The notes beneath the pieces were generated by a model, which worked only from the letters and a program-made list of their open reading frames with translations, was not told the origin of the DNA and did not search any database. This document shows positions 55,436 through 64,000 of a DNA stretch of 64,000 bases, in pieces. The position numbers were made by a program, and so were the translations under genes. Position 1 is the first letter of the stretch, and each line of letters opens with the position of its first letter. The DNA lies in NCBI GenBank assembly GCA_018398585.1, contig JAGTTD010000020.1:20370350-20434349 (forward strand). The letters run 5' to 3'. The stretch comes from Simmondsia chinensis. Lineage: Eukaryota > Streptophyta > Magnoliopsida > Caryophyllales > Simmondsiaceae.

Positions 55436-56154
55436 TAGAGGTGTAAACGATCAGAGCCGCTCGCGAGTAGCTCATGAGTAGCTTGAATAAAACTCGACTC
55501 AAACTCGAATTAACTGAGTTCGAGTTCGAGTATTAAAAGATACTCGATTAATAAACGAGCACGAGTCAAGTAGTGAACTACTCGGCTCGATACTCGATTA
55601 AATACTCGACTCGACACTCGATTAAATACTTGACTTGATACTCGAATTGGTGCTTGACTCAATACTCGACTTGTATGAAGTAGTTCTTGTGTATTATTTT
55701 CTTTTGAAATAGATGGCTTGTGACATTAACAGTAGAATGAAAAACAGAAAATTGAATTCCTTGTAAATGATGATATGTTATATTTGTGGTGGAGTGAAAG
55801 AACTTGTATTGGTTTGCTTGTATTTTTTGAAACTTGGATTTTTGATTCATATTTGCCATTAATATATCGATGATTTATGGTTGTATATATTAAAATATAA
55901 TATGGATAAATAATTGAATATCCAAATTGAGTATAACTAATATTCAAATATATAGAATAATATGCTAATTTGTTCAACGTTCTTGTGCACAATAAACAAG
56001 TACTTGAGTCAAGTCGAATACTCGAATAGTTAATCAAGTTCGAGTTCGAGCAACATTAACTACTTGAATTGAGTTCGGGTACGAGTTTGATTAAGAGTTC
56101 AAGTCGAGTACTGAGATAGTCGGCTCGGCTCGGCTCGACTCGATTACACCCCTA
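55436..56154. mobile_element. hAT-like non-autonomous element 2
   Basis: 719 bp flanked by a perfect 8-bp duplication ACTATAAC (55428-55435 and 56155-56162). Terminal inverted repeats are TAGAGGTGTAAACGA and, as reverse complement of the right end, TAGGGGTGTAATCGA. Subterminal regions are arrays of ACTCGA / CGAGTT words (about 55490-55680 and 55995-56150). No transposase is encoded. Confidence 0.9.
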
Positions 56155-56199
56155 ACTATAACACTTACCATTTTCACCACCTATACGACGACAATTTTT

Positions 56200-56365
56200 T
56201 ATTATTATTATTATTATTTTAGAGATGATACGATGTCCAATTGGATTATATGAGGACCAACTTCAAACCCCGTAAGCCCCTCACCTCTAATAAAGGCAAG
56301 ATTTGATCTTAGGTCTCGAGTACCACTCTCAGAGACTATACCCATTGAGCTAGTTAGTACCTTTT
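56200..56365 (-). mobile_element. tRNA-derived SINE with AAT-repeat tail
   Basis: On minus, TAGCTCAATGGGTATAGTC is an A-box-bearing tRNA-like start and GAGACCTAAGATCAAATC holds a worn B box. A short body follows, ending in a run of AAT units (56200-56221 on +, TTATTATTATT). This is the plan of tRNA-derived plant SINEs. Confidence 0.55.
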
Positions 56366-56559
56366 ATCAACCTAGTTCTCTGTACTTGGGAATTGTAAAG
56401 TATCAAATTATTTGGGCCATTGTTGCACTAGGCCTAGTGTTAATGGATCAATGTTACCCAATAATATACCTAAACTTCTGTACGAAATAGACATATTAGG
56501 ATATTATTAGCTTATAAAAAGTTAACTAATTCAAATAACCGGTTTTCTTGTTTGTGGAC

Positions 56560-58354
56560 CATCATGAAAGCAAGAGGCAATGTGGGCCTCGCTTTATTCT
56601 TGGTGTGTAGTTAAACCACCATCTAGAGGCTCTTGTATTTTCGCTTTATTTATACTGCTTCTCCGGAAAGATATTATGTATTTACTTGAGGATATTCCTC
56701 TCTCTTACAAAAAAAAATTTTGGGCCTAAATGTGGTACAACTTTAACTCTCTATATATAGGTGAAAATTGTTAGAGACACTGAGTGCTTTAGGAGTTCGG
56801 GTGGGTGTAGGTGTCTAGGTTTTTTAGGGTATGTTGTTATACGGTGTTTGTCCATTTCCAGCTTTTGTGAGCTTTCTCGAGTTCCACTTTTGTGGGCGTG
56901 CTGCTTTTGAATTGAGAGTTGTCTCTCAAATTATTAAAAAAAAAAATTTATAAGATTATATTGAAAACCAATAAAATAGAACGAAAAAATTTTCTATCAA
57001 AACAAACGAAATGTTATTCAAGCAAGAAGAAACTAGCCCCCAAAAACGATTGTAGTACTTTCTCATAGACAGTGACATTTTAATTTTTATTTTTATAATT
57101 AAGAAGATAAAATTTTCAGAAATATATTAGAGACAGTCTCTAAAAGTACAACAACATAAAAGAAAAAGTAACAGAAAAAAAAAAAAAAAATGACAGATCA
57201 AGAAAAAGAAATCTTCTACTGCAACCAAAACATGAATTAAACTGGCCATGGTTCGCTATTCAGAGTGCTGCCTCGGAAGAAACCTGTGATTGCAATGTGT
57301 GCGCACTGAGTGGGCAAGTCCCATATTGGCTAAGTTCGGTCTGCTGCGTTTTCCCAAAAGGGAGACATGAAACGATGTGTAGAAAGTTGCAAATGCTTTG
57401 ATTGGCTACAAATCACTTCACTTTGATATGGTCTAATTTGTTTTCTTTTGGGGTTCTTATTATGTTGGATTAAGGGTGTTACTATGTATTAAGATAAGGT
57501 CTATAATGAGAATCTTGACATTCTAAAGTAAGATATTTTAGAAGATCATGTAATGTGTTATATATATACATATAAGAGCCCAGTGTCACCCACCGCCTTA
57601 TTTTGTAGGATTTATAGTACATTTTATACTATGTATTTTGTGTGTTTAATACTTGTATTTAATTTACTTGTAAATATATAATTTCCTACGTGTAAAATTA
57701 GTAAATCCTCGTGTGTAATGACATGGATAAGCGTCGTGGCACTTAGGGACATTGGAGAGGTTAGACGGTTAGGGTAGTTTTAGGCGGTTATGGTAGTTAG
57801 ATGTATCTCCTTGATTTTAGGCGTGTTATTAGGCTTAAATTTAGGAAAGGATGTATTAGTTTATTTTGTGTTTCTTCATGTACTTGTACCGTTTCCTTTC
57901 ATGCAATATAAATAGGTGCCAAGCACCAACAAAATAGGTAATTTTCCCTTTACCCGCCAATACGTGTGTTCATGTGTTTATGCGTATGTTTTATTGTTCT
58001 TTGTTGCTTTAATCTTCCATAATTAAACGTGTGTGAGTGTGAGGGTTAATCCAATCATCTTTCCTTCATAATTTAATTTCCAATTAAAATACTAAACAAG
58101 CGAGACTTGGGGACTTTGTGTGAATTCCTTACCGTTGCAAGGAGATTTGGACGCTTGACTCAATTAGGGACTTTTTAGAGTGACATTGGGTAGCCTCACT
58201 AGACTTGGACTTAGGAATTTAGTCATCCCATGACACCAGTCTCCTATAATGAGCATTCATATCACATGGGGTCAGAGTTCGGTAAACGGCTTGGCTTGAA
58301 GTTTGACTAACTAGATTGTGTGATTGAAAGTTTGTCACCAGACATGCATTGTGG
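56560..58354. other. Intergenic DNA with weak LINE and LTR-like traces
   Basis: At 56840-56945 a TTTGTGGGCGTGCTGC...CAAATTATT run leads into a poly(A), like a LINE 3' end. At 57700-58330 a TATA-like CAATATAAATAGG (57905) sits in LTR-like text. An A-run lies at 57176-57190. No gene is seen. Confidence 0.35.
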
Positions 58355-58440
58355 ATGAAAACTAGGAGAGTATTTGAGTTGAGCCCGAGCCCGAGCCCGA
58401 GCCTCCTAGGCTTTAGGCTCAGCTCGCTTGCATTAAGCTC

Positions 58441-58593
58441 TAAGAAAGTGTAAATGAAGAAATAACTGGTACCCCTAGAATAGGAATCATCTCGTATATT
58501 TATAATATTTACACAGAGTATAGACTACATACATGATAAGCCCAATGAGCCTAATATATACAATTATAACCCAAAGTAAATTATACTCTAATA
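58441..58593 (-). repeat. 3' LTR of the 58-63 kb copia element
   Basis: Aligns end to end with 63054-63206. Its expected TG and CA ends have decayed (TATTAG on minus start; TTCTTA at the end). Shared core words include TTACACAGAGTATAGACTAC and TATATACAATTATAACCC. Confidence 0.9.
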
Positions 58594-58720
58594 TCCCCCC
58601 CTCAACCGAAGCAAAAGATAAACGAATACAAAGGTTGTGTCTAAATAGAAAAAAGAGTAGCCGCAGTAGATTCTTCATAAAGATGTTAGCTATTTGTTGT
58701 GATGAAAGTATGTAGAGAAT

Positions 58721-59288
58721 TCAAACAAGACCCATATGGACACGCTCTTGAACAAAATGAATATTGATCTCAATATGCTTGGCGCGAACGTGCTGCACAG
58801 GATTAGTAGACAAATATATAGCCGGGACATTATCACAATAAAGTAAGGTAGCACGTAGAAGAAGAAGACCAAGCTCACCAAGAAGAGAGCGAAGCCAACA
58901 ACACTTAGAGATGGCATTTGCAACCGCCCTATACTCGGCCTTCGCGCTAGAGCGGGAAACTGTAGGCCAGTGTTTAGAAGACTGGAAAATAATGTTACCT
59001 CCCAGAAAAACACAGAAACTAGATGTAGATCGACGAATATCAGAACATCTAGCATAGTCTACATCAGAGTATGCCACAAGTTGATCCACATGAGAAGGGG
59101 AAACGGTTGCCATTGTCAATGGTGCCCTTGACGTACCTAAGAACGAATTTTACTGCCATCCAATGAGGTAAATGCGAAGCATGCATGAACAAACATACTT
59201 GTTGCACAACATATGAGATATTAGGGCGAGTGAAAGTAAAATACTGAAGAGCACCAACTACAGATCTATATAAGGTAGGACTGGGCAT
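58721..59288 (-). pseudogene. Copia RNase H (58-63 kb element)
   Basis: On minus: YRSVVGALQYFTFTRPNISY, KFVLRYVKGTIDNG, then in the next frame AYSDVDYARCSDIRRSTSSF, FQSSKHWPTVSRSSAKAEYR and HVRAKHIEINIHFVQE, the standard copia RNase H ending. A frameshift near 59090 joins the two parts. Confidence 0.9.
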
Positions 59289-59306
59289 GAGATCGCCATC
59301 ATCTAT

Positions 59307-60160
59307 CTAAAGTTTAGACTTGGAATATGTAGGTGTAGCCATGGGCTTGAAGGAAAGCATGTTGGTCTTATCAAGTAGATCGTGAGCATACTTGGACTGA
59401 GATAAGAAAAGACCATCTGAAGAGTGAGAAATCAAGATCCCAAGAAAATAATTAAGGCGACCCAAATCCGTCATGTCAAATTTAGAACGTAGAGAGTGAG
59501 GTATAGCTTGAAGAAGCATAGCAGAAGATGCAGTAAGAACTATATCATCCACATAAACCAACAATGTAGTCATGTCACTGCTACGAGTAAGACAAATACT
59601 GAAGAATCAAACTTACAGCCAGTGAAGCCAAGGGTGCTGAGGAAAGTAGCGAAGCAAGTGTACCACTCCTAGGGTGCCTGCTTAAGACCATAAAGAGACT
59701 TGTTTAACTTGCAAATATGATCGGGGAATTAAGAATTGATGAAACCGGGAGGTTGTTTCATATAAACATCTTAATTAAAATATCCATTCAAAAAGGCATT
59801 TTTAACATCAAGATGATGAATAGGCCACTGGCGAGAAGTAGCTAGAGCTAGAACCGTGCGAATTATAGTGGGCTTAACAACGGGACTGAAAGTTTCACCA
59901 TAGTCAATGCCATACTTCTGTGTGAAACCTTGTGCAACCAATTGAGCTTCATATCGTTCAACTTCACCTGTAGAAGTTTGCTTAATACGATAAATCCATT
60001 TAGAGCCAACAATGTCACCATGAGTAGGTGGAGGAACAAGATCCAATGTGTGATTACAAATAAGGGCATTATATTTATCAAGCATTGCATTCTTCCAATT
60101 ATCATCTGTAAGAGCCTGTTAATAGGAGAAAAGAACCTCGGACAACATATTATGAGCAAG
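59307..60160 (-). pseudogene. Copia reverse transcriptase (58-63 kb element)
   Basis: On minus: LDLVPPPTHGDIVGSKWIYR, GFTQKYGIDYGETFSPVV and PIHHLDVKNAFLNGYF. After stops and a shift at about 59580-59770 comes LLVYVDDIVLTASS, with catalytic YVDD near 59545-59556, and DLGRLNYFLGI. Domain order and spacing are normal for copia. Confidence 0.9.
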
Positions 60161-60199
60161 CATAGAAGGTTTAAGCAGAGGTTTCACAATACCAGCTTT

Positions 60200-61450
60200 T
60201 GAATGTGTGACCATAGGATGAAGTGATCGTAATGTGTCATCCCAAGGCTGGCATAGTGTGGACAGCTCAGCTTGGACGGGCGGAGGAGAATGCATCGGTA
60301 TGGGAGCCCGAGGCAATGCACCCTTAACCGAAGGTGCTGCAGGGGACGCGGCAGTGACGTCCCACAACAGTGGAGCCGGCATGAGCGGCGGTGCTGGTGT
60401 GCTACCGACAAAGGGAGAAGAAGCAAGAGGTGATGCAAACACTTGATGGAGACGATTCATCATAGCTTGAGAGAAGGTACCCAATCGAGCGAATGGAAAA
60501 TCTGTTTGATGAAACACAACATGCCTCGAAATAAAATTTTTTTATCAATGGAGAGATCTAAGCATCTGTAACCCTTATGATTCAGTGGATAGCTCAGGAA
60601 AACACATAAAGTAGAACGAGGAGCAAGTTTATGTGGAGCAGTAGCACTCAAATTCAGATAGCAGGCGGCCCCAAGAACACGATGGTGAGCATAATTAACC
60701 TTTTGTTTATACAAGCATTGATATGGGATCTTTTTCTTAATAGCAATGGAAGGTAATAAATTTATTATATGAGTAGCAGCAGAAACAGCTTCAACCTAAT
60801 ACTCCAGAGACATACAAGCTTGAAAAAGAAGAGATCACATCATATTACAAATAGTTCTGTGCATACGTTCAACCTTCCCATTTGTTGGGATATACGAGGG
60901 CATGAGACCCGACTAAGAATACCCCGTTGAATAAAAAGTCCATTAAAATCACGATTAATGTATTCGGTTCCATTGTCACATTGAAATTGTTTGATTTCCA
61001 CACCAAATTGATTTAAGACAAGATTACGAAATTGGAGAAACAAATCGAACACCTCAAATTTAGAGCGCATCGGGTAAATCCACACAAAATGAGAATAATC
61101 ATCCAAAAATAAAAAATAATATTTATAACTACTGAAACTAAAAACAAATGATGTCTATACATCAGAATGAACAATGTCAAAAGGACGCATAGTACTAGAA
61201 CTAGATTTTTGAAAAGGTAAACTACTATGCTTACATAGTTGGCAAGCATGACACAAACTAGACTCTAAAGGACTAGAACAAGAAATAAATTTGTGCTTGA
61301 CTAATGATGACAAAACGGGCTTTCCTGGATGGCCTAAGCGATGGTGCCAAAGAAAAGAGGAGACTCAGGAAGCAACGAATGATATAGTGATGGTAGATGA
61401 TCCTGATACTGTAAAGAGAGGCTCCGAACAAACTTAGCAGATCGCTAACT
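60200..61450 (-). pseudogene. Copia integrase and linker (58-63 kb element)
   Basis: On minus, the integrase core starts LWMDDYSHFVWIYPM-like and has QFQCDNGTEYINRDF (second catalytic D) at about 60965-61000. The C-terminal part reads RVLGAACYLNLSATAPHKLA and STLCVFLSYPLNHKGYRCLD (about 60580-60690). The Pro/Ala-rich linker to reverse transcriptase covers 60200-60517. The HHCC part near 61250-61330 is in short frames. Confidence 0.8.
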
Positions 61451-61477
61451 TCAATTTAGGATCCTTGACAAAAAAAC

Positions 61478-61915
61478 CTAAACAGTCAAATTCGATAAGG
61501 CAATTGTTATATGAACAAAATTGGCGAACGAAAAGTAAATTTTGGAATAACCAGGAACAAATAGAACTTTATTTAGAACAAAGCGACCTGCAGGAGTAGA
61601 TATGAAATAGAATTGAATACCAGCAATAGAAAGACAAGCACAATTACCAACTAAAATTTTATCAGACTTAGCATATGGAGACAAGGACGTTAGGATACCT
61701 AGATTATTTATCATGTGGGAGGAGGCCCTGCTATCCATGACCCAAGAGAGGTCAACAATAGGGTTGGAATAATATTGTGGGAAGAACTGACTTGTATCAA
61801 AACCTAGGTAGAAAGCATAGCCAGTGGTATATACATTATTTGCAGGATAAAATTGTGGATTAGAAACGTTACCACCCAAAGGAGCAGAACCAAATGGAGG
61901 ACGCCTATATTGCAT
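61478..61915 (-). pseudogene. Copia protease (58-63 kb element)
   Basis: On minus: VDLSWVMDSRASSHMINN, where the catalytic D-S-G reads D-S-R, then TPAGRFVLNKVLFVPGYSK, the end of the copia protease. A Tyr/Asn/Pro-rich leader precedes it. The Gly-to-Arg change beside the catalytic Asp would abolish activity. Confidence 0.8.
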
Positions 61916-62123
61916 ATTAAACTACGGGATAAACGGCATTTACGGCATCCTATAATTCTAATCCCACATATTCGGCATCCACTGATTTCCATAACCACGA
62001 CTGTTTCTACTACGACCATGAGCATTACCTCTTCCTCCATGACCTCGACCATTACCTAGGCCATTACCATATTGATATCCAAAACTGGACTGCTGTTGTT
62101 GAGCGGGAAATGCGGCCAGCTGC

Positions 62124-62938
62124 TCAGTGGCAACTGGCTACTGCGACACCAGGATGGCTGGTGTAGCCGTGACCGACTGGGATGTCGTGTGCATTCGGGG
62201 TACCGGCCGCTAGGAGAACGACGGAAGTACCTGCATTGGCATTCTTAAGATGAGATTCTTCATTCATCAACATAGATCGGGCCTCAATAAAAGATGGAAA
62301 GGGAACATGAGATGTAATAGATGTACACACGGCACTAAAATCTTTTTCATTAGACAGACCATCCATAGCGGCTAGAACCATATTAGCATCAGTAATAGAG
62401 GCATTGGCAGACTTGAGATTATCAGCTAGAGATTTAATCTTTGTGAGATAGGCTAAAATGGAAAGATTGCATTTTTTAATAGTTGTCAATTTATGTTTAA
62501 ATTGCAACTGACATGATTGTGCAAAATCAATAAAACAGTGGGTGATAGAACCCCAAAGCGATGCAGCAGTTACATCATCATCAGTTCCACACACAACACT
62601 AGCAAGATTGGGGGAGATAGTACCAAGTATCTAGAAGATAAGAAGATTATCAATGTGTCTCCAATAGCGATAGGGGTGATCTGATACAGCAGGTTGATAG
62701 GAGATGCTATCAAGGTGATCATCCACAACATAACCTCTACAAGCAAAGAGAAAAGATCGGCCCATACGAGATATGTGGAGGGATCGTTCAGATCGAGTGT
62801 GGAAGAAATTTGATGTCTAATATTTGAGATGCTAAACGGGGTGGGAAGCGATGGACTGCCGGCGGAAGGGGGCTGCACGACGTCATGGGGAGCGGTGGTG
62901 GATGAGGCATTTGCCATGAGAGAGAAGGGCGGCGGCAT
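62124..62938 (-). pseudogene. Copia gag (58-63 kb element)
   Basis: The N-terminal frame (62938 downward) starts MPPPFSLMANASSTTAPHDV and has STLDLNDPSTYLVWADLF, then shifts frame near 62750. The second frame (62594-62124) has LWGSITHCFIDFAQSCQLQF and ILAYLTKIKSLADNLKSAN, the UBN2-type Gag middle. A Gly/Arg/Asn-rich knuckle region at 61920-62110 is out of frame. The G-run at 62973-62992 lies in the leader. Confidence 0.85.
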
Positions 62939-63053
62939 GGGGTAGGGGTGGCGGCGACGGTTGCTAGGCTGGGGGGGGGGGGGGGGGGGGGGGGAAGAAA
63001 ATGGCTGGGGTTTGCCTTATTTTATGAGAGAGTTAGGGTTAGCTCTGATACCA

Positions 63054-63206
63054 TGAGAAAGTGTAACTATGAAAATAATTGGTACCCCTAGAATGGAAGC
63101 CCTCTCGTATATATGTAATGTTTACACAGAGTATAGACTACATACATGATAAAACCAATGGGTGTAATATATACAATTATAACCCACTATACATTATAAT
63201 TTAACA
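63054..63206 (-). repeat. 5' LTR of the 58-63 kb copia element
   Basis: Keeps TG (TGTTAAATTATAATG) and CA (CTTTCTCA) ends on the minus strand, directly followed by the initiator-Met primer site. Confidence 0.9.
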
Positions 63207-63619
63207 AGCTGGGCTCGAAACTCGCCGAGCTCTGAAAGTTCAGGCTCGAGCTTGGCTTGTCAAAAGCTTGGGCTCTGCTCGGTTTGATCTAAGGTCGACA
63301 AGCTTCGAATTGGGCTTGCAATATTTTAGCTCATTTAAACTTAATATAAGCTCATTGGGGCTCGTTAAAGCTCGGGCCCGGATCATTTAGCTTTCAATAT
63401 AGCTTCATCGGGAAATATTTATGCAAATATATTGTATTAAAAAAAGCTCACCTAGGTTCACGAGCTTACGTGCTCGAGCTTCATTAGGTTCGGACTCAGC
63501 TCATTAAGCTAAATGAGCCTGCTCGGCTAGGCTCGAGCTCAAAGTGGGTGAGCTTTATGACAAGCAGGCCCTGGAGGGCTCGTGAGCCAGCTCGGCTCAT
63601 TGGCACCCCTAATGAAAAC

Positions 63620-64000
63620 GACTGAAGAAGCAAAAGAATAAATCTAAGAGAAGTAAGGGGGAGGGGTTAACTTCAAGACATATTTGGGCCAAATTCGGAT
63701 AGTTGTAGCCACATTCTCTAGGATCATGTCAATCGAATTTTTTGATGTGCCTACAAAAGATGTCAACGCCAATCAAATAGAAAGATAGAATGATGCTACG
63801 TGATCAAGATGGACTTGATATGTCTGTTCTAACATGTGATTATTAGGCATTTTCTTGGTGTTGGAAGTTGGGATGCGAGAATGCCCAAAGTCGTAAACGG
63901 ACTGCTTATCTTGTCTAGTGGTGTCCATTTTTTATGAGGGGTGTATCTTGTATTTTGATATAATTTTATTTTACTTTACTTTGTTCATCTTTTACTTCAT
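63620..64000. other. Intergenic DNA at the window end
   Basis: No gene or recognisable repeat is seen. It is the flank of hAT element 3. Confidence 0.4.

Larger units (their letters stand above)
58441..63206 (-). mobile_element. Full-length but decayed Ty1/copia element with 153-bp LTRs
   Basis: The 5' LTR is 63206-63054 and the 3' LTR 58593-58441 on minus. The primer site TGGTATCAGAGC (63053-63042) abuts the 5' LTR, and a purine run GAGGGGGGGA (58603-58594) precedes the 3' LTR. Flanks AGCTC and AGCTG are a near-match target duplication. Gag, protease, integrase, reverse transcriptase and RNase H are all present in order with many breaks. The LTRs differ at roughly 27 of 153 sites by eye, so the insertion is old. 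Confidence 0.9.
58363..63611. mobile_element. hAT-like non-autonomous element 3, split by a copia element
   Basis: A perfect 8-bp duplication ATGAAAAC flanks it (58355-58362 and 63612-63619). The left end starts TAGGAGAGTATTTGAG and the right end reads, in reverse complement, TAGGGGTGCCAATGAGCC. Without the nested element it is about 480 bp, almost all GAGCTCG/GGCTCGAG-type words (63210-63605). No transposase is encoded. Confidence 0.85.

Noticed and set aside
62973..62992. G-quadruplex control element
   Set aside because: A simple G homopolymer in a decayed copia leader; similar runs at 40134 and 41090 lie beside T-runs and may be partly sequencing artefacts.

Overview
This window is repeat-rich plant nuclear DNA, most likely from a eudicot. 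The signs are a large intron-containing receptor kinase gene, Ty1/copia and Tat-type Ty3/gypsy retrotransposons, plant L1-type LINE pieces, Au-like SINEs, hAT-type elements and an endogenous plant pararetrovirus. The species cannot be named from sequence alone. I find one host gene with a complete reading frame. Everything else that resembles protein is transposon, virus or pseudogene, and almost all of it carries stops or frameshifts.

Layout. 1-10488: a 5'-clipped Tat-lineage element on + (gag, protease, RT, RNase H, a second RNase H-like domain, integrase), then a broken antisense ORF with a coiled coil, eight ~65-bp tandem repeats, an antisense F-box pseudogene, a polypurine tract and a 3' LTR. 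10510-10724: a possible MITE. 10797-13498: an L1-type element with ORF1 and a 3' UTR but no ORF2, flanked by a near-perfect 10-bp repeat. 15067-19491: a young copia-derived non-autonomous element with LTRs about 2% apart, cut at its right end next to a 0.54-kb AT-rich foldback (19494-20031). 20-26 kb: mostly intergenic DNA with decayed LTR pieces, a LINE tail with a perfect 14-bp target duplication, and a gypsy LTR plus primer binding site.

26434-35880: an eight-exon G-type lectin S-domain receptor-like kinase on +. All predicted introns are GT-AG and keep frame, giving about 1013 residues. It has the long architecture with a cysteine-rich module between the PAN and transmembrane segments. 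Its introns hold SINEs and MITEs.

37-51.8 kb is a nest of insertions. It holds SINEs, a solo LTR on -, and a pair of ~0.8-kb direct repeats (40120-40934 and 41082-41896), each containing an Au-like SINE tail fused to 5S rRNA-like sequence. It also holds a degraded Florendovirus-like caulimovirid (about 42115-47290) lodged at a TA-repeat inside the 3' LTR of a copia element (47318-51768, -).

51.8-64 kb: a copia gag-protease fragment, three GAGCTCG-rich hAT-like non-autonomous elements with 8-bp target duplications (53468-54307, 55436-56154, 58363-63611), LINE fragments, a SINE with an AAT-type tail, and a full-length but decayed copia element with 153-bp LTRs (58441-63206, -) nested in the third hAT element.

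The most unusual items are the 5S rRNA/SINE chimaeras, the F-box pseudogene apparently carried inside the Tat element, the ORF1-only LINE, the pararetrovirus sitting at a TA repeat inside an LTR, and the glutamine-run plus duplication inside the lectin domain of the receptor kinase.
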